Origin: Dichomitus squalens LYAD-421 SS1
Lineage: Eukaryota > Basidiomycota > Agaricomycetes > Polyporales > Polyporaceae
Length of the DNA stretch: 64,000 nt
Direction of reading: 5' to 3'
NCBI RefSeq assembly: GCF_000275845.1
Contig: NW_006766883.1
Coordinates: forward strand, 718,494 to 782,493
Shown: one piece after another, positions 62,227 through 64,000 of the stretch
How positions within the stretch are numbered: the first letter of the stretch is position 1
Layout of the letters: every line of letters begins with the position of its first letter
Position numbers and translations under genes: made by a program
Notes under the pieces: model-generated
What the model saw: only the letters and a program-made list of their open reading frames with translations
Told to the model about the DNA's origin: nothing
Databases searched by the model: none

Positions 62227-64000
62227 ATGCTCGCAAGACCTCGCGCTCCAACGCCGTCCAAGGTCGGCCCTCAAGATGACTGGAGCTCGGACTACTACCC
62301 GCATTCGCCTGGCCCCGCATCCCCCTCCAGCACTTACCCTGTCGCGGGTTCCCCTACCTCTGTGTTGTCTCCGCCTCCCGTGATGAACTCCCAATCACTG
62401 TCCGCCCTCGGCTACACCGCATTTAACGGCAGTAACGATGAAGAGGGTACTCTATCCGATTCCAGCTACTCCCACTCCTCCCAGCGCTCGACGTCAGTCA
62501 CCGCTCTTCCCGACCCCTCTCAATTCCCTGACCCGTATCCGTACCGCAGAATACCGCGGTGGCAAGTCGGTTCTAGCACTCCCGCGCTCTCAACTACAGA
62601 CTCTGCGTCCGCATCGACGCGGTCGTCGGGGTACACTGGATCGGCCAAGTCAGGTGACTACGGTCATGTCCATGTGGCCTTGGGAGACGACGAGTCCGGA
62701 AAGGGTGTTGGAGTCGGTATCACAACCGACGATGTTGTCCAGCTTTCAAAGGATGCAGGAGCTTCCCGGACAACTGCAGGTAGGACTCCGGTCGATCAGA
62801 CACGTTGGTCGGACTTCTACCAGAACAGCATCCGCTCTCGTTCTTCGTCGCTTGCGAACAGCAGCAAGCCTAATTCGATGCACGAGAAGGCCATCCCGCC
62901 TCAGCTGCGGAGTTCTCCTAGCTTTGACCTTGGTTGGCAACAGCCGGACGAACGCGACGAAGCTGGACTTGGAAGTGATGAGGATACGGATGAGGACCCA
63001 TCTTTTGATGACGGTGAGGAGGATGAAGACGAAGACGAGGTTGAGGAGGAGCCTACTAGTGCCGCAGTCATGGCCGAGGAAGGGCGCGGTGTCATTGTTA
63101 GAGGAGATGACACTGCCATCGTGCGGCTGCACGTCGCTCCAGGTGCGCTTCGTTTCGCACTCGTGTCTGATATTTGAATTGACGAAGGTATGGTGTGAAG
63201 GGACGACACATCTGCTCATCGGGTCTTCTCCAACTCCAAACGCCGTACCCATGTTCCTCACGTCTATACTGCCTGGGATATGCTCTTCTTTGCTCGCCCT
63301 CGACATCTCCGCCAACTTCCTCAGTGCCCTTCCACCTACCCTTGCTCAATGCATCAATCTCGAGGAGCTGAATATAGCTTCCAATCCCCTCCGTGCTCTG
63401 CCGACGTTCCTGTCGACGCTGACAAACCTCCGGGTTCTCATCGTCGACTCAACAGGTCTCAGCACGCTTCCGGCCAACCTCGCGGCGCTCGAGCGACTTC
63501 ACACACTAAGCATCCGGCGGAACAAGATGCATTCTTTGCCTAGCTGGTTGTGTGTGTTGCCCTCCTTGGAGACACTCCTCGTCGATGGGAATCCGTTCCA
63601 GGGCCCTTGGAAAGCTCTCATGGAGCCGTTGCTATCCCGCGGGCCACTGTCGCCTACCTACCAGCCTTCCACACCGATGTTCCCTCCGCTATCAGCTGGC
63701 ATCAGGAGCACCATGACTTCCACAACTACGGAAACGGAAGACACGCCGGAAACCCTTACTTCTGCCGACCGCGCCACACACGGAGACGAGGACCTCACGG
63801 TGACGTCTCCTCGTGCGCCCAATCTCGCGCGGTCCATCACCGCACCCACCCCGCAAACTAGCACTCATCTTGCTTCCCCCGGTCTGTCTCGCACGAGAAC
63901 CACGCCCAACCGCGCCTATTTCGACAAAAGCCGCACCAGCTCCCATGGCCCGAAGTCGATGTTTAGCGAAGCTGGTCCCTCGAACGCGCCTTCCAGGGGC
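62227..64000 (+). CDS. leucine-rich-repeat protein, 3' truncated by window end
   Basis: Exon 1 (62227-63142) and exon 2 (63201 to beyond the window) are joined by a 58-nt intron in the Gly codon of APGTTHLL. The first 290 residues are Ser/Pro-rich and end in an acidic run (DEDTDEDPSFDDGEEDEDED). Leucine-rich repeats follow: LLALDISANFLSALPPTLAQ, LEELNIASNPLRALPTFLST, LRVLIVDSTGLSTLPANLAA, LHTLSIRRNKMHSLPSWLCV and LETLLVDGNPFQGPWKAL. A Ser/Thr-rich segment then runs to the edge. The repeat type is that of signalling LRR proteins such as the RAM-pathway component Sog2 or the LRR part of adenylate cyclase, but the diagnostic C-terminal domains are outside the window. The start may also be preceded by an upstream exon. 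Confidence 0.72.

Noticed and set aside
61649..62320. Minus-strand frame of 223 codons before the last gene
   Set aside because: Composition is Arg/Gly/Glu-rich without motifs. It overlaps the CT-rich leader and start of the plus-strand LRR gene.

Overview
This window reads as nuclear DNA of a wood-inhabiting basidiomycete fungus (Agaricomycetes, probably Polyporales or a close relative). Genes are dense, on both strands, and cut by many introns, mostly 50-100 nt with a few longer. A xyloglucanase of the GH74-CBM1 type, a tandem family of basidiomycete-style BTB proteins and a basidiomycete-style kinase-like protein support this. I rebuilt 24 gene models by joining exons by eye. Coding sums are divisible by three in all models that are complete in the window; the last gene runs off the end.

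Layout. 0.5-2.6 kb: Gfo/Idh/MocA oxidoreductase (-). 3.7-6.6 kb: 951-residue low-complexity protein of unknown function (+). 8.1-11.5 kb: ITC1/ACF1-like ISWI remodeller subunit (+). 12.2-13.8 kb: sterol-ester lipase (-). 14.3-16.5 kb: AVT1-like vacuolar amino acid transporter (+). 16.9-18.0 kb: eIF3k (-), head to head with WDR5/Swd3 (18.2-19.7 kb, +). 20.3-21.7 kb: five-repeat polyubiquitin (+). 21.9-23.0 kb: UTP23 (-), head to head with EMC7 (23.2-24.3 kb, +). 24.5-25.1 kb: small unknown protein (-). 25.8-27.3 kb: secreted CAP/PRY1-like protein (+). 27.8-28.9 kb: DLT1 (+). 29.0-30.1 kb: glutathione transferase (-). 31.1-34.9 kb: three tandem BTB paralogues (-). 35.2-36.5 kb: NADH-cytochrome b5 reductase (-). 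38.2-40.4 kb: MSG5-like dual-specificity phosphatase (+). 41.2-42.8 kb: TVP23 (-), head to head with a polytopic membrane protein (42.9-44.6 kb, +). 45.9-47.8 kb: leucine-rich-repeat protein (+). 47.9-51.0 kb: GH74 xyloglucanase with CBM1 (-). 52.2-52.8 kb: a 625-bp imperfect inverted repeat. 53.0-56.0 kb: kinase-fold protein without the catalytic residues (+). 57.3-59.6 kb: amino acid permease (+). 62.2-64.0 kb: start of a leucine-rich-repeat protein that runs off the window (+).

Most of the content is conserved housekeeping: chromatin, translation, ribosome assembly, ER and Golgi membranes, vacuolar transport. Lineage-specific genes (BTB triplet, pseudokinase, GH74, CAP protein, GST) are interspersed. 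I see no gene cluster for one pathway, no rRNA or tRNA gene, no CRISPR array and no intact autonomous transposon. The items most worth checking are the large foldback repeat upstream of the pseudokinase, the pseudokinase itself, the BTB triplet with its shared tiny last exon, several microexons of 8-13 nt, and the intron pattern inside the polyubiquitin gene.
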